Source of the DNA: Paenibacillus silvestris
GTDB taxonomy: Bacteria > Bacillota > Bacilli > Paenibacillales > NBRC-103111
Direction of reading: 5' to 3'
Assembly: GCF_009882985.1 (NCBI RefSeq)
Contig: NZ_WTUZ01000021.1
Coordinates: 171,510-235,509 of the forward strand
Length of the DNA stretch: 64,000 nucleotides
Shown here: one piece after another, positions 18,206-26,797 of the stretch
Position numbering within the stretch: the stretch's first letter is position 1
How the letters are laid out: each line of letters opens with the position of its first letter
Translations under genes and position numbers: made by a program
Notes under the pieces: generated by a model
Databases searched by the model: none
What the model was told of the DNA's origin: nothing
What the model saw: the letters and a program-made list of their open reading frames with translations, nothing else

Positions 18206-18235
18206 GTTTCTTTTTACGAAAGGAGTAGAAAGCAC

Positions 18236-18499
18236 ATGAACAAAATTGTCCTAACGATGGCATCGCTAAGGATGATGTCAGGGAGCATGGAGATCATCGC
18301 AGCCATCGTGATGCTGAGACTGGCGACAGTGGAGAAAGCGCTGCTAGTGAACTCTACGCTCGCTCTAGTAGGTCCTCTAGTACTACTAGCTACTACGACG
18401 ATAGGTTTGGTAGGGATAGCAGAGAAACTTTCTTACGGTAAGATGCTCTGGGTCATTGCGGGAGTAAGCTGTCTATTCATTGGTATTTTAAAAAAGTAA
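18236..18499 (+). CDS. yqhV: YqhV family (DUF2619) small membrane protein
   Basis: An 87-residue protein with three hydrophobic segments; it precedes spoIIIAA exactly as yqhV does in B. subtilis. AAAGGAG lies ten bases before ATG 18236; the longer in-frame ORF starting at 18116 runs into the inverted repeat and was rejected. Function unknown. Confidence 0.88.
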   Translation: MNKIVLTMASLRMMSGSMEIIAAIVMLRLATVEKALLVNSTLALVGPLVLLATTTIGLVGIAEKLSYGKMLWVIAGVSCLFIGILKK

Positions 18500-18502
18500 T
18501 CG

Positions 18503-18532
18503 GTCATATTTCTTTCTATTAAGCATAGAAAT
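18503..18532 (+). promoter_or_regulatory. Candidate sigma-E promoter of the spoIIIA operon
   Basis: GTCATATT (18503-18510) matches the sigma-E -35 consensus; 13 bases later CATAGAAAT (18524-18532) resembles the -10 CATACAAT. It sits 39 bases before spoIIIAA, an operon known to be sigma-E dependent in B. subtilis. Confidence 0.7.
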
Positions 18533-18571
18533 GAATATAGAAGACTGGACAACTTGGAGGGATGTCTCTCT

Positions 18572-19555
18572 ATGCACGATACGATCATGCACATTCTTCC
18601 TCAGACGCTTCGGATTTTACTCTCCGGTTTGCCGCCGGACGTACAAGCTAGCGTTGAGGAAATTAGGGTGAGAGAATCACGGCCCTTCGAGCTAATCTGG
18701 AGTGACGGGTACGCTTTCGTTGATGAGAGAGGTCAACTGGTAGCAGGGGAAGAACGGGCGTACAAGCCAACGCGTCAAGATTGTCTGACCTTGCTGGAGA
18801 TGTTAACGAACCATTCCATGTACACCCATGAAGAAGAACTGCGAAGAGGTTATATCACCATTGTTGGCGGCCATCGAGTAGGACTAGCTGGGCGCACCGT
18901 GTTAGATCAAGGGGATGTCAAGCAGATTCGTGATGTTAGCTCTTTTAACATTCGGATTGCTCGCGAGATTCAAGGGGTGGGCAGGCAGGTGCTGCCACAT
19001 CTCTACGACCCGATTCTGAGAAGTATACATCACACACTTGTCATATCACCGCCGCAGCAAGGGAAGACAACCCTGATCCGGGACATGACCAGACTTATCA
19101 GCCGCGGTGAGTGGGGAGTAAGCGGGCTGGGGACGGCAGGCAAGAAGGTAGGCGTAGTCGATGAACGATCGGAACTAGCGGCATGTGTCAAGGGCGTGCC
19201 TAGATTCGATCTAGGGCCAAGAACAGACGTCATGGACGGTTGCCCCAAAGCGGAAGGCATGATGATGATGATCCGGTCATTATCGCCAGATGTGCTGGTC
19301 GTTGATGAAATCGGCCGGCCAGAAGATGCAGCAGCGATCCACGAGGCTGTTCACACGGGGATTCGCGTCGTTGCAACCGCGCATGGTGCTGATTATGACG
19401 ATGTTCGCATGAGGCCTGTTCTGAAGCAGCTTTTGGAAGAGGGTGTATTTACGAGATATGTCATCCTGCATCGAAGAAAAGGCGAACCTTCTGCCTTTCG
19501 CATTTTGGATCGATTGGGGAAGCCATTGGAACTCTATCCTGCACGTAAAGGATGA
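18572..19555 (+). CDS. spoIIIAA: Stage III sporulation protein AA (ATPase)
   Basis: A 327-residue secretion-type ATPase thought to energise the SpoIIIA-SpoIIQ channel between mother cell and forespore. Walker A reads SPPQQGKTTLIRD, with Ser in place of the usual first Gly, and Walker B is VLVVDEIGRPED. ATG 18572 follows GGAGGG by ten bases; TTG 18554 was rejected. First gene of an eight-gene operon with short gaps. Confidence 0.96.
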   Translation: MHDTIMHILPQTLRILLSGLPPDVQASVEEIRVRESRPFELIWSDGYAFVDERGQLVAGEERAYKPTRQDCLTLLEMLTNHSMYTHEEELRRGYITIVGGHRVGLAGRTVLDQGDVKQIRDVSSFNIRIAREIQGVGRQVLPHLYDPILRSIHHTLVISPPQQGKTTLIRDMTRLISRGEWGVSGLGTAGKKVGVVDERSELAACVKGVPRFDLGPRTDVMDGCPKAEGMMMMIRSLSPDVLVVDEIGRPEDAAAIHEAVHTGIRVVATAHGADYDDVRMRPVLKQLLEEGVFTRYVILHRRKGEPSAFRILDRLGKPLELYPARKG

Positions 19556-19561
19556 TGAAAG

Positions 19562-20080
19562 ATGCTGAAATTCGTTGGCGGGGTGCTCATTATCAGTGCC
19601 GCCACCTTATATGGCTTTCTGCAAGCTGCTCATTATGTTAGGCGTCCTAAACAAATCCGGCTGTTGATCTCAGCGCTTGGACGCATGGAGACAGAAATCA
19701 CATATGCCCTTACACCACTGCCTGAAGCATTCTCCTCTCTTGGCAAGCAAGTTGCTGAACCACTATCCTCCTTGTTTCGATTAACATCGGAGCGTTTGTC
19801 AGCGAATGATGGGACGTCAACTCGTGACATCTGGCATAGAAGTGTTAAGGATGTTTGGGGAAGAACATCGATGAAGCAAGCCGAACAAGAGGTTGTACTG
19901 CAGCTAGGGTCTGTACTAGGCGTAACGGATCGCAGTGATCAAATCAAGCATTTGCGGCTCGCTATCTCCCAGCTTCAGGCAGAAGAAACAGAGTCTAGGG
20001 AAGATCAAAGACGTTACGAAAAAATGTGGAAAAGCCTAGGTGTCCTTATCGGAGCATTAATCGTAATTTTGATGTATTAA
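19562..20080 (+). CDS. spoIIIAB: Stage III sporulation protein AB
   Basis: A 172-residue SpoIIIAB protein with hydrophobic segments at both ends (residues 3-20 and 155-172) and a soluble helical middle, like type II secretion GspF-related proteins. It is required for engulfed forespore development. It lies six bases after spoIIIAA. Confidence 0.94.
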   Translation: MLKFVGGVLIISAATLYGFLQAAHYVRRPKQIRLLISALGRMETEITYALTPLPEAFSSLGKQVAEPLSSLFRLTSERLSANDGTSTRDIWHRSVKDVWGRTSMKQAEQEVVLQLGSVLGVTDRSDQIKHLRLAISQLQAEETESREDQRRYEKMWKSLGVLIGALIVILMY

Positions 20081-20140
20081 GGGAAGCAGGGGACTTGCCT
20101 TATGGCAGAAGTTCCTTGTCAACAGAGTGAGGTGCCTGGA

Positions 20141-20344
20141 ATGAACGTAGATGTGAATGCCATTTTCCAGATTGCCGGCATCGGCATCATCATCGCGATG
20201 ATCCATTCGGTGCTCAAGCAAATGGGGAAAGAGGATATGGCACACTGGGTCACGGTCATTGGCTTCGTGGTCGTGCTCTTCATGGTTGTCAGCATGCTCG
20301 ATCATTTGTTTAAAGAAATCAAAACGATCTTCCTATTCCAATGA
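20141..20344 (+). CDS. spoIIIAC: Stage III sporulation protein AC
   Basis: A 67-residue protein with two membrane segments, the size of B. subtilis SpoIIIAC. The conserved start VDVNAIFQIAGIGI and end FKEIKTIFLFQ are intact. ATG 20141 follows GAGGTG by six bases; the longer in-frame start at 20102 would add a non-conserved leader. Confidence 0.95.
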   Translation: MNVDVNAIFQIAGIGIIIAMIHSVLKQMGKEDMAHWVTVIGFVVVLFMVVSMLDHLFKEIKTIFLFQ

Positions 20345-20354
20345 GGTGCGCCGT

Positions 20355-20744
20355 ATGGAAATCATCCAGATTGTAGGCCTGGGGCTCATCGTTACAATAC
20401 TAACGCTCATCATCAAAGAGCAGAAACCCATGTTTGCGTTCTTGCTGGCCGCCTTTACGGGCATCATGATTTTCTTGTTTCTGATCGGCAAGATCTCCAG
20501 TGTCATCCAGGTGCTTGAAGATTTAGCGCAAAAGTCAAATATCAATATGGTGTTTCTCAAAACGATCCTGAAGATCATCGGTGTCGCCTACATTGCTGAG
20601 TTCGGTGCCCAAATCGTGCGAGATGCCGGACAAGAATCCATCGCCTCCAAGATCGAACTCTCTGGGAAAGTGCTCATTATGGTGATGGCGATTCCAATCA
20701 TTACCGTCATCATTGAGACTGTCGTTAAGCTGCTCCCTGCTTAG
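20355..20744 (+). CDS. spoIIIAD: Stage III sporulation protein AD
   Basis: A 129-residue protein with four hydrophobic segments matching SpoIIIAD (MEIIQIVGLGLIVTIL start). ATG 20355 follows GAGGTG, ten bases after the spoIIIAC stop. SpoIIIAC and AD are small membrane parts of the feeding channel. Confidence 0.95.
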   Translation: MEIIQIVGLGLIVTILTLIIKEQKPMFAFLLAAFTGIMIFLFLIGKISSVIQVLEDLAQKSNINMVFLKTILKIIGVAYIAEFGAQIVRDAGQESIASKIELSGKVLIMVMAIPIITVIIETVVKLLPA

Positions 20745-20768
20745 ATGATCCATTTAGGAGTGACTCAA

Positions 20769-21968
20769 ATGAACCTACTTTATTCGCACCAGAAGCTGAA
20801 CAACCGCTGGATCATCTTGTTCATCATGACAATGGCATTGTGGCTCGGCATGTCGAACTTCACGACAGCTGAATCACCGACAGACGCCATTATCAAGGAG
20901 CAAGCCGAGCACTTGAATACGGAGCCAGTCGAGCAATATTGGGATAAGCTCATGAAAGATTACGGCGGCTATTTTCCCGAAAGCAAGACGCCAACCTTCA
21001 TGGAACTGCTCCTGGGTACCAAGGGCATTAGCATGAAAAGCATTTTCAAAGGACTTTTACGCTATGTATTCCATGAAATCATCATTAATGGCAAGCTGCT
21101 CGCTTCCATAGTGATTCTGACGATTTTCAGTATGATTCTCGAAACGCTGCAGAGCTCTTTTGAAAGAAATACGGTAAGTAGGCTCGGCTACTCCATTACG
21201 TACATGGTCTTGATTATTATCGCAATCAATTCCTTCAGCGTAGCAATCGGGTATGCCAAAACGGCAATTACCTCGATGATCGAGTTCATGATTGCCATCA
21301 TGCCTTTGCTGCTGACGCTGCTAGCTTCTATGGGCAATGTAACCTCAGTAGCCATCCTGCATCCGCTCATCGTTTTCATGATTCATTCGGTGGGTACGGC
21401 CATATACGTGTTTGTCTTTCCGTTGTTGTTCTTCTCAGCTGTTCTGCACATCGTGAGCTCCTTAAGTGAGAAATACAAAGTCACGCAGCTGGCGAACCTG
21501 CTTCGCACGATCAGTCTTAGCATGCTTGGGGTCTTCGTTACTGTTTTCCTCGGGGTGATTTCGATACAAGGATCTGCTGGAGCGGTGCGAGATGGTGTAG
21601 CCATCCGAACAGCCAAATACATTACAGGGAACTTCGTTCCTGTAGTAGGGCGATTATTCTCCGATGCGACGGAGACGGTCATAGGCGCGTCCTTGCTCGT
21701 GAAAAATGCGATCGGTCTTGTCGGAGTTGTCATTCTCATCATGCTGTGCGCTTTCCCGGCGATCAAGATTTTGACTTTAGCTTTTATCTACAACTTATCT
21801 GCAGCGGTTATGCAGCCTTTAGGAGACAGCCCGATTATTGCTTGCTTGCAGACGATTGGAAAAAGCTTGATTTACGTTTTCGCTGCTTTGGCTGCTGTCA
21901 GTTTAATGTTCTTCCTAGCTTTAACGATCATGATTACGATCAGTAACGTCTCGGTGATGATGCGATGA
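20769..21968 (+). CDS. spoIIIAE: Stage III sporulation protein AE
   Basis: A 399-residue protein, equal in length to B. subtilis SpoIIIAE. An N-terminal signal-like segment, a short extracytoplasmic region, then six to seven membrane spans. ATG 20769 follows AGGAG by eight bases; ATG 20745 immediately follows the spoIIIAD stop and lacks a ribosome site. Confidence 0.95.
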   Translation: MNLLYSHQKLNNRWIILFIMTMALWLGMSNFTTAESPTDAIIKEQAEHLNTEPVEQYWDKLMKDYGGYFPESKTPTFMELLLGTKGISMKSIFKGLLRYVFHEIIINGKLLASIVILTIFSMILETLQSSFERNTVSRLGYSITYMVLIIIAINSFSVAIGYAKTAITSMIEFMIAIMPLLLTLLASMGNVTSVAILHPLIVFMIHSVGTAIYVFVFPLLFFSAVLHIVSSLSEKYKVTQLANLLRTISLSMLGVFVTVFLGVISIQGSAGAVRDGVAIRTAKYITGNFVPVVGRLFSDATETVIGASLLVKNAIGLVGVVILIMLCAFPAIKILTLAFIYNLSAAVMQPLGDSPIIACLQTIGKSLIYVFAALAAVSLMFFLALTIMITISNVSVMMR

Positions 21969-21981
21969 AAGGAGTATCGCT

Positions 21982-22704
21982 ATGGATTGGTTAGGCGGAT
22001 GGCTGAGAACAGTCATCATGGTCATCATGCTGGCCACTTTCGTTGATCTTCTGCTTCCCAGCAACACCATGCAGCGCTATGTAAAAACGGTCATGAGCCT
22101 ATTCATCCTACTAACCCTTTTAACACCTGTTTTGCAGTTATTCCAGAAAGATTGGGATGTGGATCAGTTGTTAACTCAAGCGGAACAGCAGCAAAACGAA
22201 AAGACGATGCTGGCAAGCGGGAGCGGAGGAACACCATGGATGAAATCACTCGATGTGATTACGAAGGATGCTCAGAAGCTCCAAGCAGCGGGTCAAGTGC
22301 AGTCTCAGCAGATGATCCAGACGCAGCTCGCCGGACTGATGAAAGAGGATATTCAGAAACAGACGGAGCTAACCGTCCAAGACGTTCAGGTAGTCGCACA
22401 AATTGACAATAATGGGAAGCCTGCCATAACGAAAGTCAGGGTCACCCTTGATGATATAGAAGTCAAAAGCAAGTCAAGTCCTGCTGCTGGGTCCAAAAGT
22501 ATTGCTGTCATGGAACCGGTTAAGCCGATTGATCCGATAAGAATTAAAGCGAATGAGAAAGAAACAACAGCATCGGCTCACGCTGCAGTACCTCACGAGC
22601 AGGAAGTTGAAAGGCTGAAGCAAGGCATTACGCGCAATTGGTTGGTTGAACCTGCACGCATTGATATCCAAGTTGAACAAGGGAATGGAAGGATTGCGAG
22701 GTGA
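21982..22704 (+). CDS. spoIIIAF: Stage III sporulation protein AF
   Basis: A 240-residue protein with two N-terminal membrane segments and a C-terminal soluble domain related to ring-forming secretion proteins. It is somewhat longer than the ~206-residue B. subtilis protein because of a Ser/Lys/Glu-rich insert near residues 160-205. AAAGGAG precedes the ATG. Confidence 0.93.
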   Translation: MDWLGGWLRTVIMVIMLATFVDLLLPSNTMQRYVKTVMSLFILLTLLTPVLQLFQKDWDVDQLLTQAEQQQNEKTMLASGSGGTPWMKSLDVITKDAQKLQAAGQVQSQQMIQTQLAGLMKEDIQKQTELTVQDVQVVAQIDNNGKPAITKVRVTLDDIEVKSKSSPAAGSKSIAVMEPVKPIDPIRIKANEKETTASAHAAVPHEQEVERLKQGITRNWLVEPARIDIQVEQGNGRIAR

Positions 22705-22708
22705 ATCG

Positions 22709-23347
22709 ATGGGAACATTGCTGCAATGGATGGAGAACAAATTCGGCGGAGGTCCGGGAGGACCGAAACGTAAGAACACTCTCCTATGGGTCATCATGAT
22801 CGGACTCATGGGAGCGGCGCTGATGATTATGAATGCATTTATGACTGTAAAAGAGGTTGATCCCATCACTGCGGGCAGAGCCTCTCCGCCTCCCAGTAAA
22901 GAAACATTTCTCAATAATACATCCAAGGAAAACTCGGCCTTTCACGAATATGAACTGGCGTATCAGTCGCAGCTCAAAGAGATTTTACAAAAAATCGTTG
23001 GTGTTGGCGATGTTGAAGTACTGGTCACAATTGAGTCAACGGAAGAAATGACCGTCGACAAAAATTACAATGATAACCAGCAAATGACGACAGAACGCGA
23101 CAATGGCGGGGCGACTAGGAATATATCCCAGGTCACGCGAAGCGGTGAAGTGGTTATCTATCAAGTGTCAGGCGACCAGAAACCGCTTGTGCTCAAATAT
23201 ATCAAACCTAAGATCAGAGGCGTCATCGTAGTTGCGAAAGGCGCTGAGAATTTGACGGTGAAGAAGATGATTTCGGAAGCCGTTGAGCGTGGACTTGATG
23301 TCCCAGTGAATCGCGTCTCCATTTTACCCCGGAAAACAGGGGAATAA
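22709..23347 (+). CDS. spoIIIAG: Stage III sporulation protein AG
   Basis: A 212-residue single-pass protein. In B. subtilis SpoIIIAG forms a large ring in the intermembrane space. It shows a Gly-rich cytoplasmic start, one membrane segment (about residues 26-44) and a ring-building domain with GVGDVEVLVTIESTEE. The GAGGTGA ribosome site overlaps the spoIIIAF stop, indicating translational coupling; ATG 22709 was chosen over upstream in-frame starts. Confidence 0.94.
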   Translation: MGTLLQWMENKFGGGPGGPKRKNTLLWVIMIGLMGAALMIMNAFMTVKEVDPITAGRASPPPSKETFLNNTSKENSAFHEYELAYQSQLKEILQKIVGVGDVEVLVTIESTEEMTVDKNYNDNQQMTTERDNGGATRNISQVTRSGEVVIYQVSGDQKPLVLKYIKPKIRGVIVVAKGAENLTVKKMISEAVERGLDVPVNRVSILPRKTGE

Positions 23348-23391
23348 ATCAATAAATCCAAATGGTAATCAAAATTGAGGAGGAATATAAA

Positions 23392-24159
23392 ATGAACGCA
23401 AAAAGACAAACAATTTGGCTCGTATCTATGCTTAGCTTGATGGTGGTGCTTTCCGCGTATTACTTGTTCACCGAGGATGTGAATAAACTCGATCTGGCGT
23501 CGACGGAAACGACGAAACAGAGCCAAGAAGTGAAGATTGATATGGCGCAGGTTGATACTGCAAATGCTGCAAAAACAGACGTAAAAGCAACAACTGGCAC
23601 AGATGCAAAAGTCGACACAAAAGCCGTAACGCCGCAAAATTCAACAAAAACTGACGTGAAAACAGACGCGAAAACTGACGCAAAAACTGACGCAAAAACA
23701 GATGTTAAAACAGATGCGAAAACAGACGTGAAAGTAGATGCAAAAACAGACGTGAAAACCGACGATCAAGTGCTGAAGCAAATGGAAGAGCAAGCCAAAG
23801 CAACATCGGCCAGCGACTTCTTCACAAGCGAGCAAATGAAACAAAGTGAATATTTCGCCAAAGCTTCCTCCGACTTGATGGAAATCATTATCGATACGAA
23901 AAAGTCGCCTGAAGCTGTCGCTAAAGCAACGAATGATTTATCCAAATTGACTGATGTTCAAGATAAAGTTGAAAATCTCCAAGATGTGCTCATGAAAGAC
24001 TTCCCTCAAGCGATCGTTAACCAAGATGGGAATAAATGGAAAGTGACAGTTCAAAGCGATAAATTGGAGAAAAGCCAAGGTGTTACAATCGTTGATATGG
24101 TTGTCAAAGAGCTTGGTGCAGCTCCAGAAAATATCAAAATTCAATACGTTCGTCCATAG
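23392..24159 (+). CDS. spoIIIAH: Stage III sporulation protein AH
   Basis: A 255-residue protein that pairs with forespore SpoIIQ across the intermembrane space. One N-terminal membrane segment (residues 8-26) is followed by an unusually long linker containing ten KTDx repeats (residues 86-125), then the conserved C-terminal ring domain (SDFFTSEQMKQSEYFAKAS onward). GGAGGAAT precedes ATG 23392. Confidence 0.95.
   Translation: MNAKRQTIWLVSMLSLMVVLSAYYLFTEDVNKLDLASTETTKQSQEVKIDMAQVDTANAAKTDVKATTGTDAKVDTKAVTPQNSTKTDVKTDAKTDAKTDAKTDVKTDAKTDVKVDAKTDVKTDDQVLKQMEEQAKATSASDFFTSEQMKQSEYFAKASSDLMEIIIDTKKSPEAVAKATNDLSKLTDVQDKVENLQDVLMKDFPQAIVNQDGNKWKVTVQSDKLEKSQGVTIVDMVVKELGAAPENIKIQYVRP
23647..23766 (+). 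repeat. 12-bp tandem repeat encoding (Lys-Thr-Asp-Ala/Val)10 in spoIIIAH
   Basis: Ten in-frame copies of a 12-base unit resembling AAAACNGAYGYN. One copy reads KVDA; the last ends in Asp. An earlier degenerate stretch (residues 61-77) has scattered KTD/KVD motifs, suggesting older repeats. Confidence 0.95.
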
Positions 24160-24195
24160 GATAAAAGAGCTGTCAACCCTGCAAGGGAGGGCACA

Positions 24196-24234
24196 GGAAA
24201 GGGTCCAGACAAAACTGGACTCTTTCCATTTCTT
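24196..24234 (+). terminator. Terminator of the spoIIIA operon
   Basis: GGAAAGGGTCCAG (24196-24208) pairs with CTGGACTCTTTCC (24215-24227) with one mismatch and a six-base loop; the T tract (ATTTCTT) is weak. Confidence 0.75.
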
Positions 24235-24251
24235 GCGTTTATGGGTATAAT
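24223..24251 (+). promoter_or_regulatory. Candidate promoter of accB-accC
   Basis: TATAAT at 24246-24251 with TTTCCA 17 bases upstream (24223-24228). The -35 overlaps the spoIIIA terminator stem. Confidence 0.5.
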
Positions 24252-24315
24252 ACATACGTTGCGGCTATGAAACCGCATTTTTTACTGGTTCACCAACTTT
24301 GAAGGAGTGACATGA

Positions 24316-24813
24316 ATGTTCAAATTGAGTGAAATCAAAGAGTTAATCAAACTCGTCGATCAATCCTCTTTACAAGAACTTGAAATTGAAACTGAAGGTG
24401 CTCGCCTGTCTATTCGCAAGCCGAATAAATCAGAGCCTGTATACGTAACTGCACCAGTTCAACACACATATGCTCCGATCGGTCAAGCAAGTGTTCCTCA
24501 CGCAGCACCAACTGCGGCTTTGGAAACTTCTGTACCTGCGACTACTGGACATGCTAAGCAAGAGGACTCATCTTTACATAAGATCGTCTCACCGATGGTA
24601 GGAACTTTCTATCAGTCTGCTTCTCCTGGCGCTGCTCCTTTCGCAAGTGTTGGTCAAAAAGTAGGCGACAAAACGGTTGTGTGCATTGTTGAAGCTATGA
24701 AATTGATGAATGAGATTGAAGCTGAAATCAAAGGTGAAATTGTTGAAATACTCGTTGAAAACGGTCAACTTGTTGAGTACGGACAACCTTTATTTTTGGT
24801 GAGACCGGAGTAA
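24316..24813 (+). CDS. accB: Acetyl-CoA carboxylase biotin carboxyl carrier protein
   Basis: A 165-residue carrier. An N-terminal helical segment is joined by an Ala/Pro/Thr linker to the biotinyl domain with VEAMKLMNEIEA; the lysine in AMKLM is the biotin attachment site. It carries carboxybiotin between AccC and the carboxyltransferase in malonyl-CoA formation. GAAGGAGTGA precedes the ATG. Confidence 0.97.
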   Translation: MFKLSEIKELIKLVDQSSLQELEIETEGARLSIRKPNKSEPVYVTAPVQHTYAPIGQASVPHAAPTAALETSVPATTGHAKQEDSSLHKIVSPMVGTFYQSASPGAAPFASVGQKVGDKTVVCIVEAMKLMNEIEAEIKGEIVEILVENGQLVEYGQPLFLVRPE

Positions 24814-24853
24814 GTTAGTATTTGCTAACGGAAAACTCTTAGGAGGAAAATTA

Positions 24854-26212
24854 ATGAAATTTCATAAAATCCTAATAGCGAACCGAGGAGAAATAGCTGT
24901 TCGTATTATCCGAGCTTGCCGTGAGATGGGCATTTATACCGTGGCTGTTTATTCGGAAGCAGATCGTGAAGCGCTGCATGTGCGACTTGCTGATGAAGCC
25001 TATTGTATTGGTCCGACTGCGTCCAAGGACAGCTACTTGAACTTCACGAACCTGATGAGTGTTGCCACACTAACAGAATGTGACGCCATTCATCCCGGAT
25101 ATGGATTTTTAGCGGAAAACGCCGACTTCGCAGAAATTTGCGAAAGCTGCAACATTACGTTCATCGGCCCTTCACCTGATGCCATTAGTCGCATGGGTGA
25201 CAAAGCGGTTGCCAAACAAACGATGAAAGATGCGCGAGTGCCAATCATTCCAGGATCTGACGGTTTGGTTGAGAACGTAGACGACGCAATCGTCATCGCA
25301 AGAGATATTGGTTACCCCGTTATCATTAAAGCGACAGCTGGCGGTGGCGGCAAAGGCATTCGTATTGCAGAGAATGAAGATACGCTTGTCTCGCAAATTA
25401 CGGCTGCACAACAAGAAGCCCAAAATGCTTTCGGCAACGCTGGTATTTATTTGGAAAAATATTTGACTGGCATGAAGCATGTTGAGATTCAAATTTTAGC
25501 GGACAAACATGGCAACGTTGTTCACTTAGGTGAGCGTGATTGTTCCGTTCAGCGTCGTAGACAGAAGCTCGTAGAAGAAGCACCTTGTCCAATCCTAACG
25601 CCGGAAACGCGTGCAGCGATGGGGCAGGCAGCCGTTCGCGCAGCCAAAGCTGTTAATTATTCAGGTGCAGGAACATTAGAGTTCTTACTTGGACCTGACG
25701 GCAATTTCTACTTCATGGAAATGAACACGAGAATTCAAGTTGAGCATCCTGTAACAGAAATGATCACAGGCATCGACATTATTCAAGAGATGATTCATGT
25801 TGCTGAAGGCAACCCGTTATCCTTCTCACAAGACGATGTTCGTATCAACGGTTGGGCGATTGAGTGCCGTGTGAACGCAGAAGATCCGAACCGGAACTTC
25901 ATGCCTTCAGCAGGCCAAGTGAAATTCTACTTGCCGCCAGGCGGATTCGGAGTTCGCGTTGACAGCGCCGTTTATCCGGGATACACAATTCCTCCGCACT
26001 ATGATTCTATGATCGCCAAGCTTATCGTCTGGGGAAGTACGCGTGAAGAAGCGATTGCCCGTATGAAAAGAGCGCTCACGGAGTTTGCGGTTGATGGTGT
26101 CCACACAACAATTCCGTTTCATCTGAAGCTGCTCGAACACAAGAAGTTTATCAAGGGCGACCATGATATTAAATTCTTGGAAGAGCACGATGTGAACGAC
26201 GCAGACTCGTAG
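24854..26212 (+). CDS. accC: Acetyl-CoA carboxylase biotin carboxylase subunit
   Basis: A 452-residue ATP-grasp enzyme that carboxylates biotin on AccB. Motifs: ILIANRGEIAVRIIRACREM at the N-terminus, HPGYGFLAEN, the glycine loop KATAGGGGKGIRIA, and EMNTRIQVEHPVTEM. It is 40 bases after accB and forms an operon with it; carboxyltransferase genes are not in the window. Confidence 0.98.
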   Translation: MKFHKILIANRGEIAVRIIRACREMGIYTVAVYSEADREALHVRLADEAYCIGPTASKDSYLNFTNLMSVATLTECDAIHPGYGFLAENADFAEICESCNITFIGPSPDAISRMGDKAVAKQTMKDARVPIIPGSDGLVENVDDAIVIARDIGYPVIIKATAGGGGKGIRIAENEDTLVSQITAAQQEAQNAFGNAGIYLEKYLTGMKHVEIQILADKHGNVVHLGERDCSVQRRRQKLVEEAPCPILTPETRAAMGQAAVRAAKAVNYSGAGTLEFLLGPDGNFYFMEMNTRIQVEHPVTEMITGIDIIQEMIHVAEGNPLSFSQDDVRINGWAIECRVNAEDPNRNFMPSAGQVKFYLPPGGFGVRVDSAVYPGYTIPPHYDSMIAKLIVWGSTREEAIARMKRALTEFAVDGVHTTIPFHLKLLEHKKFIKGDHDIKFLEEHDVNDADS

Positions 26213-26220
26213 ATAATCAT

Positions 26221-26249
26221 TTGTCATATTTTTGGCAAAATGGTATAGT
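26221..26249 (+). promoter_or_regulatory. Sigma-A promoter of the yqhY-amaP-DUF2273 unit
   Basis: TTGTCA (26221-26226), exactly 17 bases, TATAGT (26244-26249), located just after accC and 47 bases before yqhY. Confidence 0.65.
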
Positions 26250-26295
26250 TATAAATTAAGGATGGCTTATCCAAAAATTCTTAGGAGGTGCCACA

Positions 26296-26709
26296 ATGAG
26301 CACAATCGCTCCGGATTACGTCAAGACAGACATGGGCAGCATCCAAATTGCCCCCGAGGTTATCGAAATCATTGCCGGTTTGGCAACGGTGGAAGTGCAA
26401 GGAGTAGCGGGGATGAGCGGTGGACTTGCTGGCGGCATTGCTGAATTGCTTGGACGCAAGAACTTGTCCAAAGGCGTAAAGGTAGAAGTCGGACAACGTG
26501 AAGCTGCCATTGACGTCTCCATTATTATCGAATATGGTAATCGCATTCCTGAAGTGGCTAGCGCCATTCAACAGAATGTGAAGCACGCAATTGAATCAAT
26601 GACAGGACTTAGCGTCGTTGAAGTTAATGTTCATATTCATGATGTGCATTTTAAACAGGCAGAAAAACCGGTTGAAGAAGAAACAGCAGCTGCTGGTCGA
26701 GTGAAATAA
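26296..26709 (+). CDS. yqhY: Asp23/Gls24 family protein YqhY
   Basis: A 137-residue Asp23/Gls24 envelope-stress protein. The family core (IQIAPEVIEIIAGLATVEVQ, GVKVEVGQREAAIDVSIIIE, MTGLSVVEVNVHIHDVHF) is intact. In B. subtilis yqhY follows accC and its loss disturbs acetyl-CoA carboxylase; the location here is the same. The following AmaP-like protein probably anchors it to the membrane. Confidence 0.93.
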   Translation: MSTIAPDYVKTDMGSIQIAPEVIEIIAGLATVEVQGVAGMSGGLAGGIAELLGRKNLSKGVKVEVGQREAAIDVSIIIEYGNRIPEVASAIQQNVKHAIESMTGLSVVEVNVHIHDVHFKQAEKPVEEETAAAGRVK

Positions 26710-26740
26710 GGCGGAATTGCTGCATCCATATGGATCATTG

Positions 26741-26767
26741 AAACCCCCTACAGCATGCAGGGGGTTT
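26741..26767 (+). terminator. Intercistronic hairpin between yqhY and amaP
   Basis: AAACCCCCT (26741-26749) and AGGGGGTTT (26759-26767) form a perfect 9-bp stem with a nine-base loop. There is no long T run, so it may reduce rather than stop readthrough into amaP. Confidence 0.55.
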
Positions 26768-26797
26768 CCTCTAACTATAGGAAGGGGACAAGCTTAC

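Noticed and set aside
17977-18235. ORFs on both strands before yqhV
   Set aside because: They arise from the large inverted repeat; the yqhV start at 18236 has a proper ribosome site.
23641-23766. CRISPR-like array
   Set aside because: The 12-base repeats have no spacers and are in frame within spoIIIAH.
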